NCBI GenBank assembly: GCA_028565635.1
Contig: JAOXYB010066833.1
Coordinates: 1 to 24,399, forward strand
Length of the DNA stretch: 24,399 nt
Origin: Phoronis ovalis
Lineage: Eukaryota; Phoronida; Phoronidae
Direction of reading: 5' to 3'
Positions 1 through 7,416 of the stretch are shown piece by piece (position 1 is the stretch's first letter; every line of letters begins with the position of its first letter). The notes under the pieces were generated by a model. The model was not told where the DNA came from. It saw only the letters and a list, made by a program, of their open reading frames with translations, and searched no databases. The position numbers and the translations under genes were made by a program.

Positions 1-137
1 ATTTTTTTTCATTTACCCACAGGCAGCTAGTTGCATGTTGCTTATCCGATAAGTGGCCAATTAGCGATGAATAGAACAGAGCTGATAGAGATCTGCTATG
101 TAGGTGAGCGAATACCGGTCTCTTGCACTTCACAGGT
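1..137. other. Left-edge non-coding sequence
   Basis: No coding segment, RNA gene or clear repeat was recognised here. It lies directly next to the LINE scrap and may be more of the same decayed element. Confidence 0.4.
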
Positions 138-287
138 TTAGAAGTGTGGTTGAGCGGCAAGCAGGATATTTCGTAATGACTTTTTCAGTCTATTTAAATC
201 ATTCTGTAATACCTTTGTATCATCAAGGTTACTGATAATATTGAAAATTTTGGTGTCATCAGCAAATAGATATACCTCAGAGTCCAT
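138..287 (-). pseudogene. Non-LTR retrotransposon (LINE) reverse-transcriptase scrap
   Basis: Read on the minus strand, a 50-codon frame starts MDSEVYLFADDTKIFNIIS. The block YLFADDTKIF is the catalytic FADD box of non-LTR reverse transcriptases, and the following LDDTKVLQNDLNRL is the usual helix after it. The match fades after about 35 codons and the frame stops at 138-140, so only a fragment of the palm domain remains. The recognisable part begins where the repeat at 286-402 starts, which suggests that the repeat interrupts or borders it. The CR1/Jockey-like group is likely but cannot be fixed from so short a piece. Confidence 0.75.
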
Positions 288-402
288 ACGGCCTCCTGTG
301 TAATCTATATTTATGATATACTATGCATACGGCCTCATGTGTAATCTATATAATTATAAAGATTGCACAGGAGCTAGGCCGTATCGATAGTATATCATAA
401 AT
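286..402. repeat. Nested direct and inverted repeat
   Basis: Two direct copies of a ~25-bp unit starting ATACGGCCTC lie at 286-310 and 327-351, differing at one base (CTCCTGTG versus CTCATGTG). A third copy lies inverted at 361-402 (GATTGCACAGGAGCTAGGCC onward) and pairs with 310-349, including TTTATGATATACTAT against ATAGTATATCATAAA. The result is a hairpin with a loop of about 10 bases. It may be a small foldback or MITE remnant. Confidence 0.75.
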
Positions 403-989
403 TTATTTATTTAAAAATATAACGACACATGCTCGCCAGGTGACCGTGCTTTTACCGGGGGGGGGGGGTGTTTCTGTAATTACGCCCTCCCTAAAATTAA
501 GATGCCTCTGGGGAGTCTTTTTGGAAAACTTTTTGAAAGAACGCCCTGAAAAAAATATTACAATAACATTCAAAGGTGATTAGTTCTTTTTGGAAAATGT
601 TGTAGCCCTTAAAAGGGTCGTGCATTGGGTTTGATATATATCACATGCTTTTCTGATATCGCCCGACAATCAAGTAGTTGCAGGCTGGGGAAGCTCTAAT
701 TCTACTCCATACGTTATAGTAAAACAATATGTACAGAGACAAAAGTATGTACAGGATATTAAATAAAACAAACGCGCATTATAAACTGCTTATATGTCTA
801 ACGCAAGCGTAACACATTTGAACATGAATCTATAAACCGATAGTATATAAATTAGGTTTTAATAAAATACATACTGAAAATACTGATCCATTTGTTTATG
901 GTACATTAAGCCACAACTGCCACAAGAACCCGTAAAAAGGACCATTTTCGGGTAGTTTGCCCAGGGCGTATAGTTCCGGAAAACTCCGG
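403..989. other. Non-coding, low-information sequence
   Basis: There is a run of ten G at 458-467 and some AT-rich stretches. I see no coding segment or RNA gene. Confidence 0.5.
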
Positions 990-1263
990 TAGTAAATGTG
1001 CGGAATGTAGTCCTGCAATTTAGCTAATAGTAAAGTCCTCAGTTTCTACATGACCCCTTGTGTTAAAAACAGATGGACTTTTTCAATGAAATGTTTTCCA
1101 AAACTCACAACATGCACTAGAGGACAAACTTAAGACACCTAAAAATTTTTTTTGGTTGGAAAAACTTCAACAGCTTTTAACACAGCGGGTCATGTATATA
1201 GAAAGAGCTAACTAATAATATTAATGCTAAATTGGTATAGGACTACATGATGCACATTTACTA
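990..1263. repeat. Foldback (inverted-repeat) element
   Basis: The left arm, about 990-1070 (TAGTAAATGTGC ... TACATGACCCC ... TGTTAAAAAC), matches the reverse complement of the right arm, about 1173-1263 (CTTTTAACACAG ... GGGTCATGTA ... GCACATTTACTA). Shared blocks in order are TAGTAAATGTGC, ATGTAGTCCT, CAATTTAGC, TACATGACCC and TGTGTTAAAA, with small indels between them. The central ~100 bp is mostly unpaired. No coding capacity is seen. It looks like a MITE or foldback transposon that has drifted. Confidence 0.7.
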
Positions 1264-1413
1264 ATAAAAAGGAAAGATAACGAAATCTATGTTCTTGTCT
1301 GTCTGGGCGAGAAAAGGTGTCACAGTGATCATTATAGCAAGGGGTTTTAGTATCCCAGTTAGTTACTATGTAGCACAGTCTAGAGGGTATAGTTATCTCA
1401 TATCAATTGCATA

Positions 1414-1614
1414 TCAAGACAGCAAAACAAAATGACTAGTGTCTCCCTGAGAAAAAAATTCTAGAGCTCCTCTCGAGCAAGTCTCCAGCTGTTTTTCTCT
1501 TCTAGTGACTTGGTGAGTAATGTACATTGTTAATTTTTTTTGAGATATAAAAGGATTCCAGACTGAGCTGACATATTCGAATAATGGTCTGATGAAGGTT
1601 TTGTTAGTAAACAT
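1414..1614 (-). pseudogene. LINE reverse-transcriptase C-terminal (thumb) scrap
   Basis: The minus-strand frame reads KTFIRPLFEYVSSVWNPFIS at its start. This is the typical 'K-T-x-x-R-P-x-x-E-Y-x-x-x-x-W-N-P' block that follows the palm in LINE reverse transcriptases. Similarity is lost after about 25 residues. The piece cannot belong to the same intact copy as 138-287: on the minus strand the thumb should lie at lower coordinates than the FADD box, but here it lies higher. So there are two separate insertions or a rearranged one. Confidence 0.65.
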
Positions 1615-2336
1615 AATATTAACAACTGTTAATTTCTAAGTCACACATGTCTAAGTTTTAATTTTAAAGAATACTAGTGGTTTAACTAAAAAAGTATTAG
1701 CTTTGGACACCATTCCAGATCTGGTGACAAAAGTAGTCCTAAAATGTACGTGTTGAAATGTTCTTTAGTCTGGCCTCCTAACATCCACTGTAGTCTCACT
1801 GTTACAATGGGCAGCTCTACATAAAAGTGTAACTACGGGGTGAACATTTGCAATATTTTTGATTTAATAGCGATGCTACTCTGCTTGTATAAATTAATTT
1901 GAATCCTTCTTTATACCATATAAAATTCTGATCCTCCTTTTACATATTATTTTTCAATTCCACTTCTTTTAAAGATCAGTTTCTTTGAAATTCATACCCC
2001 TTTCAGATCGAGTTCAGTTTACCGCGATGAGTTTATAACATTCGACAACTGGACAACTTTTAATGCATTTCTTTATACAAGAATCTTGTTTAATACTATG
2101 GTAGAAAAAAAACTTTTTCAATTTATACCTTTATGTAGCCGGCAATATAGACTCTTTCTCGTATCAAACCAAACCTTGCTACAACCCCTTTTTCATACAA
2201 ACTTGCTCAAAATCGCCAAAAAGTATACCCTTTAGCGCAGAACATACCCAACATCTTGTATGGAAGTGTTCACTGCGGGAGCATATAGCATTTGTTTAAT
2301 ATACAATGTATCTAAATGAAACAGATTAGGTAACCC
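1615..2336. other. Non-coding sequence between repeats
   Basis: It is AT-rich, with no recognisable exon, RNA gene or repeat pair. Confidence 0.4.
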
Positions 2337-2343
2337 ACTAAGT
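2337..2343 (+). repeat. Left target-site duplication of the MITE
   Basis: ACTAAGT directly precedes the element and recurs at 2522-2528 directly after it. Confidence 0.6.
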
Positions 2344-2521
2344 CCTAGGGGGGCAGTCAATATGAAAGTTCCAACAAAATTGCGTGTGAAAGGGTATGTT
2401 TTTCGAACCGCTGGCACTTCCTTAGGGGTGTATTTTTTGCAGAATTTCACTTCGTTAGGGGCTTTTTTGAAGCCTTGTTGGAACATGGGTACCCACTTTC
2501 ATATTGACTGCCCCCCCGGGG
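2344..2521. mobile_element. 178-bp MITE-like element with terminal inverted repeats
   Basis: The left end, 2344-2369 (CCTAGGGGGGCAGTCAATAT then GAAAGT), is mirrored by the right end, 2495-2521 (ACTTTCATATTGACTGCCCC then CCCGGGG). The inverted repeats are about 26 bp and differ only in the C/G run and two bases. Further inward TCCAACAA pairs with TTGTTGGA, offset by an extra palindromic GGGTACCC on the right. The 7-bp direct repeat ACTAAGT flanks both ends. There is no transposase, so it would be a non-autonomous DNA transposon. The superfamily is not assignable by eye. Confidence 0.75.
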
Positions 2522-2528
2522 ACTAAGT
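2522..2528 (+). repeat. Right target-site duplication of the MITE
   Basis: ACTAAGT directly follows the element and matches 2337-2343. Confidence 0.6.
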
Positions 2529-2797
2529 AGACTCAAAGGGCAGACCTCTTGTTCCTGAGTTGAGCATTATTAGCACTAGTCCAAAGGGATATCCCCATTT
2601 AATTTAGCTAAGTATTATTGGAGGCTTTGTGACCCAGTTGCCACAGTAACACATTTCAGTAAAATGCTATCTTCAATTACAGTCACCCGATCAAGTTTGT
2701 AAGCTTTGTACATTTATTTTATTGTTCTGTAGTTACGTAATGTTGCTTAAATTATACTATTTGATAAATATATATTTATTGTCTTTGGTTGTTTCAG

Positions 2798-3124
2798 AAA
2801 ATTAAATAGTCTTATTGCTGAACGATGATACTTCCAGTATTTATTGATTTGGTGAATACAAGTAGTCTTATATTTTGTTTCCTGGCAGTTTTATCAGCAG
2901 TGACTGGAGACTTGCTGTTGAACAAGCTGACAGATGTTGATCAAATAAGGCTACGTGTTTCATCAGACAATAGTACTCATGCACTGGTCGCAATATTTTC
3001 ATGGGCTGCCGTGATAGATTTTACTTTTACAAAAAGAAAAATAATGGAAATTATTATATGTGGCATGATGGCTAGTTTTATAGATCTGGATCACTTCCTG
3101 GCTTCAAAATCATTTCGGCTAAAG
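2798..3124 (+). CDS. TMEM267: TMEM267-like protein, first coding exon (CDS from 2825)
   Basis: A clean acceptor (TTGGTTGTTTCAG, ending 2797) opens an exon with 27 bases of 5' UTR. The ATG at 2825 follows an in-frame TGA at 2819-2821, which fixes the start. The exon supplies residues 1-100 and ends at a strong donor (AAAG|GTAAGG) in phase 0. Hydrophobic segments lie near residues 14-33, 52-69 and 74-86. Family landmarks are SDNSTHA (His52) and ASFIDLDHF (Asp87, Asp89, His90). In human TMEM267, as I recall it, the matching blocks read SDNAVH and ASVIDVDHF. Upstream 5' UTR exon(s) and the promoter were not located. The protein is predicted to be multipass; its function is not established. Confidence 0.9.
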
Positions 3125-3370
3125 GTAAGGTACATGTAAATATAAAAGAAGAATTTGTCTGAGCTGTATTTTGAACATACCAGTCTTTGTTATGTGAGAC
3201 TTGAATGAAACTTGCTCTATGACATGAATTGTTTGTTTAACTTGTACCTTTTGTGTGCAAGTAAATAAACATCCCAGGATGAACATTTTGCTGTACGCAC
3301 CTTCTGATTAAAATCCAAAGTTAGTGTTTGCTTCCGTTACTTATTTGTTATTTTTAGGTTTTTATTTCAG
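3125..3370 (+). other. TMEM267: TMEM267 intron
   Basis: This is a 246-bp GT-AG intron in phase 0. The donor is GTAAGG, the acceptor tract TTTTTATTTCAG. It contains nothing else recognisable. Confidence 0.85.
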
Positions 3371-3709
3371 GCTGCACTGTCATTACCCACAAGACCACCA
3401 TTCCATGCAACTACCTTAGTCATTATAGCCATATTTATTACTCTGTTAGTACAAAAACAAGGAAATATTCAGTTTTACCAACTTTTACCATTTATGATAG
3501 CCATTGCTGGTTTTTCACATCACATACGGGATGGCATACGACGTGGATTATGGTTACCACCGTTTGGGAGCACACCACCTATACCTCATTGGTTGTATAT
3601 ATGCTTGTTGTTTTCACTACCAATCATGACTAAAATATGTGTAAAGCTTAGCACAAGATCTCAAGATACTGCGACACCAAAGACTAGTATACTAGTGCAG
3701 CCAGTTTAG
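3371..3709 (+). CDS. TMEM267: TMEM267-like protein, terminal coding exon
   Basis: This exon encodes residues 101-212 and ends at a TAG (3707-3709). The total of 212 residues is close to the 215 of the human protein, so the gene is full length. Conserved blocks are AALSLPTRPPFHATT (His112) and GFSHHIRDGIRRGLWLPPFG (His150, His151, Asp154), then PIPHWLYI. In human, from memory, the last two read SHHIRDGIRHGLWICPFG and PLPFWLY. Hydrophobic segments lie near residues 114-128, 136-149 and 173-190. The tail is short and polar. No canonical AATAAA follows closely; the first is near 4120, inside the left arm of the retroelement relic. Confidence 0.92.
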   Translation, partial: AALSLPTRPPFHATTLVIIAIFITLLVQKQGNIQFYQLLPFMIAIAGFSHHIRDGIRRGLWLPPFGSTPPIPHWLYICLLFSLPIMTKICVKLSTRSQDTATPKTSILVQPV

Positions 3710-4030
3710 TAAAGAGTTGTCTAATTAATTTTTTAGCCCAAAACCTTAGAAACTGACCAGTTAAAGTTTGATTTTGGCTTGTTGATTTCTTGTGTTGCTT
3801 AATTTACATTCTTTTGTAATGCTGTCTTGAAAAGTACCAATTTTAACCCTCAAATCGATGACAATTTTTGTCTTCTCTTTGATGCATGTGTATCGATTTC
3901 CACTGCAGCTGTTAATTTCTGTTTGACCTGCTAATGAACCGTTTGTCAAGATATTTCTTCTTGTTTGTTTTCTTGGTCTTGTGGCTGATTTTGGTGACGT
4001 TATCACTGTTGTGATCTGATTGCAGAAATT
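3710..4030 (+). other. Probable 3' UTR / intergenic spacer after TMEM267
   Basis: AT-rich and without a gene. Part is presumably the TMEM267 3' UTR, but the cleavage site is not determinable. Confidence 0.45.
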
Positions 4031-4118
4031 AATAAGTACTAGCTGTTCAATAACATGTGCTTTTAACTAACTCTCTAACTACTGAAGATACATATAAGTA
4101 CGTGATCATGATGGACCA
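4031..4118 (+). repeat. Left arm of inverted repeat bounding the pol relic
   Basis: It begins AATAAGTACTAGCTGTTCAA, continues TAACATGTGCTTTT, and ends CGTGATCATGATGGACCA. It is a near-identical inverted copy of 6909-7004, lacking about 10 bases (TGGCTGCC region) and with a few substitutions. Similarity stops abruptly at both edges. Confidence 0.9.
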
Positions 4119-4299
4119 CAATAAACATTTACCAATATACTACACTCCTTTCCCTTTAAGAAAATACTTATTTTCTGATGTAAATGTTGAAGCACTTACA
4201 TTACTTATAGGACGTTACTTAATTAATACATTATTTTGAACACAACTTAGTGTCGTAGTTTTCAAAACATAACTGTTCCAAGCAATCATTAACTTGTAA

Positions 4300-4533
4300 T
4301 CATCCAGTAACACAATCCATCAAATAAGTGACAAAATCCTTCAAGCAAGTTGGGCTTGTTTTAATCCTCGAAGAATGTCGCAATGGTTCCGAGTTCAACA
4401 CTTCAGTAGTAGGTGTATCATTGACAGATTCTACATTATCAAACGACAGAGATGATTCTGGTGATTCAGGTAACGTTGCTAATGTGTGTGGTACAACCTT
4501 CAGGTGTGACTGATTCGTTTTGGCCCCGAACAT
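4300..4533 (-). pseudogene. Pol C-terminal tail (gypsy-type), relic
   Basis: A 77-codon frame downstream of the integrase ends with LRHSSRIKTSPTCLKDFV. Gypsy-type Pol proteins commonly end with a low-complexity acidic/serine stretch and then a basic 'R-R-S-x-R-x-x-x-P' motif, which this resembles. It is out of frame with the preceding integrase piece (4552-4872). The frame ends naturally near 4300. Confidence 0.6.
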
Positions 4534-4551
4534 GATCCTGATGTCTCCTAA

Positions 4552-5470
4552 CTACACGACCTCAAGTTGAATTTTACTTGACACGGGACCAGACTGATCA
4601 ACAATGATTCCAGTAATCCACTTATGTTTAGTATCAAATCCACGTACATAAACTGGGTCGTTTTCCATTAAGTCACGACCCTTGGCATGATAATCATGAC
4701 TATCTTTCATCTGAAATTGTTTGTCTCTCACTTTAACATCTATACTCGGCTTAATCAAGTTAAAGTGTGTACGAACTTTTCTTCCCATTAACAGTTGAGC
4801 AGGCGCAACACCTGTTGTAGCATGTAGTGTAGCACGATATCGGAGTAAGAATCTGGCTAACTTAGTCTGCAAATTAGCTCCAGTCTGTTGCTGCAGACCA
4901 TCTTCCTCATACGATCTTTAAATGTTCTCATGGCACGTTCTGCTTGACCATTTGAAGCTGGATGGTACGGTGATGTTCTAATGTGACAAATTCCATTTTT
5001 GTGGGGAAATTCTGAAAACTCATTACTAGTGAAATTCGGTCCGTTGTCCATTACAGTATTCTCAGGTAATCCATGAATTGCGAAAACTTCACGTAACTTG
5101 GCAATCGTTGCTGCTGATGTTCTGCTAGATATAATACGAACATCAACCATTTTGAATAAGAATCCACAATAATGAGAAACATAGCTCCAAGAAACGGTCC
5201 GGCATATTCAAGATGTACACGCGTCCATGGTTTCTCTGGAAATTCCCATGGATGTAATTCAGCTTTTGCTGCAGATTTTTGATTTATCTGACATGAATCA
5301 CAATTCCCAACCTCAGCTGCAATATTTTCATCCATCTTAGGCCACCAAACATAACTCCTAGCAATAGACTTCATCCATGAGACACCTGGATGTGTTTGAT
5401 GTAACTCCATCAAAATTTTATCCTGGCCTTAGGGTGGAACAATAACTCTGTTACCCCATAACACACAGCC
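4552..5470 (-). pseudogene. Retrotransposon integrase, broken
   Basis: Three overlapping minus-strand frames make up one integrase. The 5051-5413 piece has the HHCC zinc finger (LHQTHPG ... CDSCQ), then the start of the catalytic core (WTRVHLEYAGPF). The 4857-5150 piece has VMDNGPNFTSNEF and HPASNGQAERAM, the second Asp and the Glu of the D,D-35-E triad. The 4552-4872 piece is the C-terminal core and chromatin-end region (GVAPAQLLMGRKVRT, DPVYVRGF). Frameshifts fall near 5150 and 4870. A TAA at 5429-5431 interrupts the sequence just upstream of the zinc finger. At the first catalytic Asp the sequence has Glu (codon 5207-5209). Confidence 0.88.
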
Positions 5471-5600
5471 ATCCTCAACACTAAGTTCCGTTTTACGCCG
5501 AAAATATGGACGAAATTTATCACTACATTCCACTATAGGCCATCCCTGTAATATATAATCATGGACACAGGACAAGACAGGATCCTGTCTAGTCCAAATT

Positions 5601-6056
5601 TTAATGTTTAGAATGCACTGGTGTTTGATTTAATAAATCCATAAGTAACACAGTATCACCTGGCACTGGTACTTCATCCGGCATATTTGACATAGATAGT
5701 CCACTAAAAAAATCCGCGTTACAGTGCTGACTCTTTTTTATATGAAATTGTGTACTCGTATGCTGCCATTGTAAGTGCCCAACGCTGAATGCGTGCTGCT
5801 GCCATTGGGGGAATAGCTTTGTTTTCACCAAATAAACCAAGTAGTGGTTTGTGGTCTGTCTGAATTTCAAACTGTCTTCCATAAAGGTACTGGTGAAATT
5901 TTTTTACTCCAAAAATGATGGCTAAGCCTTCCTTCTCGATTTGTGCATATTCTCTCTCTGTATCATTTAGCGATCTGAAGACATAACCAATTGGTCACTC
6001 AGTACCATCTTCAAATTTGTGTGAAAGGACTGCACCTATTTCATAGGCAGAGTATT
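5601..6056 (-). pseudogene. Retrotransposon RNase H and connection region, broken
   Basis: Minus-strand codons read as typical gypsy RNase H: an EIGAVLSHKFEDG block, then EYAQIEKEGLAI, then FHQYLYGR and TDHKPLLGLFGE. The CDAS catalytic region just before it is deleted and the frame shifts at the join with the RT. An in-frame TGA lies at 5995-5997, and another shift occurs before FHIKKSQHCNADFFS, which corresponds to the usual 'GKxHxNADxLSR' end of the domain. It is non-functional. Confidence 0.82.
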
Positions 6057-6929
6057 AAATCCTTGTTGAAATCCTAATGAACTAACAATTAATTGCTTAG
6101 CTTTATCAAAGGCTTTCTGTTGTTCACTGTTCCACTTCCACGGTATGTCCTTACGCAGTAACCTGTGCAATGGTTCCAACAATGTTGACACATTGGGGAG
6201 AAATTTGTGATAATAATTCAACATGCCTAAGAACGATCTCAGCTCACCCTCGTTGGTAGGACATTTTGCCTCATAAATAGCTTCGACTTTATCAGCAACT
6301 GGTTCTGTACCTGCCTTTGTGATTTGGTATCCACAATAAAGCACTTTGCATTGCATAAACAAACATTTCTCACGTCGTAAACGAAGACCTGCATCAGTTA
6401 ACTGCTTTAGTACAAAACCTAAGTTAGCAAGATGTTCCTCATCATTAACACCCGTGATTAAGATATCGTCTACTCTTACCATCACCCCTGGAATTCCTTG
6501 TAACAATCCATCCATTGTGCGTTGGAATATTCCTGGTGCTGATGAAATTCCAAATGCTAGACGGTTATACTGATAAAGTCCTTTAAATGTGTTTATCATA
6601 GTGTATTTCTTTGAATCCTCATCCAGGCTCATCTGTCGGTATGCCTGAGATATGTCTAACTTAGTGAACTTTTCACCTCCGCCTAACACTGCCAACAGAT
6701 CCTCTGTTTTAGGAATCAGGTATTTATCCAATTTGGATACTTTGTTTACTGTCACTTTATAATCACCACAAATGCGAAGCGATCCATTTTGCTTCCTCAC
6801 CGGAACGATTGGTGCCTCCCAATCTGCAAAATCAACTTTCGAAATAATTCCCTCTTTTTCAAGACTATGCAATTCTATTTCAATCCACTTACGCTGTGCA
6901 TAAGGTACTGGTCTATCATGATCACGTAC
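6036..6929 (-). pseudogene. Reverse transcriptase (Ty3/gypsy type), 5'-truncated
   Basis: The open frame runs through the RT palm and thumb. RPVPYAQRKW starts the recognisable part, followed by EGIISKVDFADWEAPIVPV, GSLRICGDYKVTVN, LDISQAYRQM, LAFGISSAPGIFQ, VRVDDILITG and LRSFLGMLNYYHKFLPN. These are the standard gypsy RT blocks A-E in order. The YxDD box reads R-V-D-D (Arg codon 6474-6476) where Tyr or Phe is usual. A TAA at 6930-6932 closes the frame upstream, so protease and the RT N-terminus are missing. The first few codons lie inside the right inverted arm. Confidence 0.92.
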
Positions 6930-7004
6930 TTATGTATCTTTAGTAGTTAGATAGTTAGTTGGCAGCCATTAAAAGCACATGTTATTGAACAGCTAGTACT
7001 TATT
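6909..7004 (-). repeat. Right arm of inverted repeat bounding the pol relic
   Basis: On the minus strand it reads AATAAGTACTAGCTGTTCAA through CGTGATCATGATAGACCA. It is the inverted partner of 4031-4118 and carries an extra ~10 bases around GGCTGCC. It overlaps the first codons of RT homology (R-D-H-D-R-P). Confidence 0.9.
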
Positions 7005-7006
7005 GA

Positions 7007-7082
7007 GGAGGGAATCCGCTATACATAATATAGATAGACGTGCGGGAGGGAATCCGCTATACATAATATAGATAGACGTGCA
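7007..7082. repeat. 38-bp tandem duplication
   Basis: Two virtually identical 38-bp units start GGAGGGAATCCGCTATACAT and end TAGACGTGC, at 7007-7044 and 7045-7082. They sit directly outside the right arm and have no counterpart beside the left arm. The unit contains a TATA-like ATAATATAGATA stretch. Confidence 0.9.
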
Positions 7083-7279
7083 CATATGTAATATAAGTAT
7101 ATATTTCAATACAATAATGATAATTTAAAATTAAAATTCACTAAAAAACAATAAAAGTAGGTATGAACAGAAGAATTAATTTGTGTTTAATATTAATTGC
7201 TGATTATTAACATTGGATGTATTAAATAATAATAATAAAACTATTTATTTTGTATATATGTTGATTTTGTGCACGGATT
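7083..7279. other. AT-rich non-coding spacer
   Basis: Very AT-rich, with no recognisable feature other than being downstream of the candidate exon at 7280-7416. Confidence 0.4.
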
Positions 7280-7416
7280 TCACATTTTTATCCATTCATT
7301 GCGAATATACCATTTAAACAATGGTCCTGCAATTATGTAAAGAAGAATGAAGAATATGACATGATTATAAACAATTTTCTTTTGAGCAAATGCCGGTTTA
7401 TCAGACTGCCAAACAA
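7280..7416 (-). CDS. Candidate terminal exon, unidentified one-helix membrane protein
   Basis: A minus-strand acceptor (GGTGTTTCAG, just above 7416) is followed by two bases and a 45-codon frame ending in TGA (7280-7282). The frame reads VWQSDKPAFAQKKIVYNH, then the hydrophobic VIFFILLYIIAGPLF, then KWYIRNEWIKM. A single helix flanked by basic residues and a short tail looks gene-like for a small membrane protein. I do not recognise the family. No upstream exon of compatible phase could be shown. An ATG-led piece at 7797-7846 (MSELGLTSLSRSVVYH, followed by a GT) is an unproved candidate. The frame may also be chance. Confidence 0.25.

Larger units (their letters stand above)
4031..7004 (-). 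mobile_element. Defective Ty3/gypsy-type retrotransposon relic within inverted arms
   Basis: Between the arms lies a minus-strand pol region in normal gypsy order: reverse transcriptase, RNase H, integrase, C-terminal tail. Gag and protease are absent and the RT lacks its N-terminal part. The wording of the RT and integrase resembles Mag/K02A2.6-like elements of invertebrates, recalled from memory. Several frameshifts and in-frame stops show that it is dead. The flanking arms are inverted relative to each other, so they are not an ordinary LTR pair, which would be direct. No clear target duplication was found outside the arms. Possible origins are capture of a pol piece between inverted copies of another repeat, or head-to-head rearrangement of two elements. 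Confidence 0.85.

Noticed and set aside
458-467. Run of ten G as a possible G-quadruplex
   Set aside because: A single homopolymer without other nearby G runs; more likely ordinary slippage.
2825-3139. Open frame running past the first TMEM267 exon to 3139
   Set aside because: The last five codons lie after a strong GTAAGG donor, and family similarity resumes only at 3371.
3761-4239. Short open frames on both strands after TMEM267
   Set aside because: No family resemblance; the region is 3' UTR, spacer and part of the relic's arm.
6346-6573. Plus-strand frame opposite the RT
   Set aside because: It is antisense to a clear reverse-transcriptase frame and reads as nothing known.
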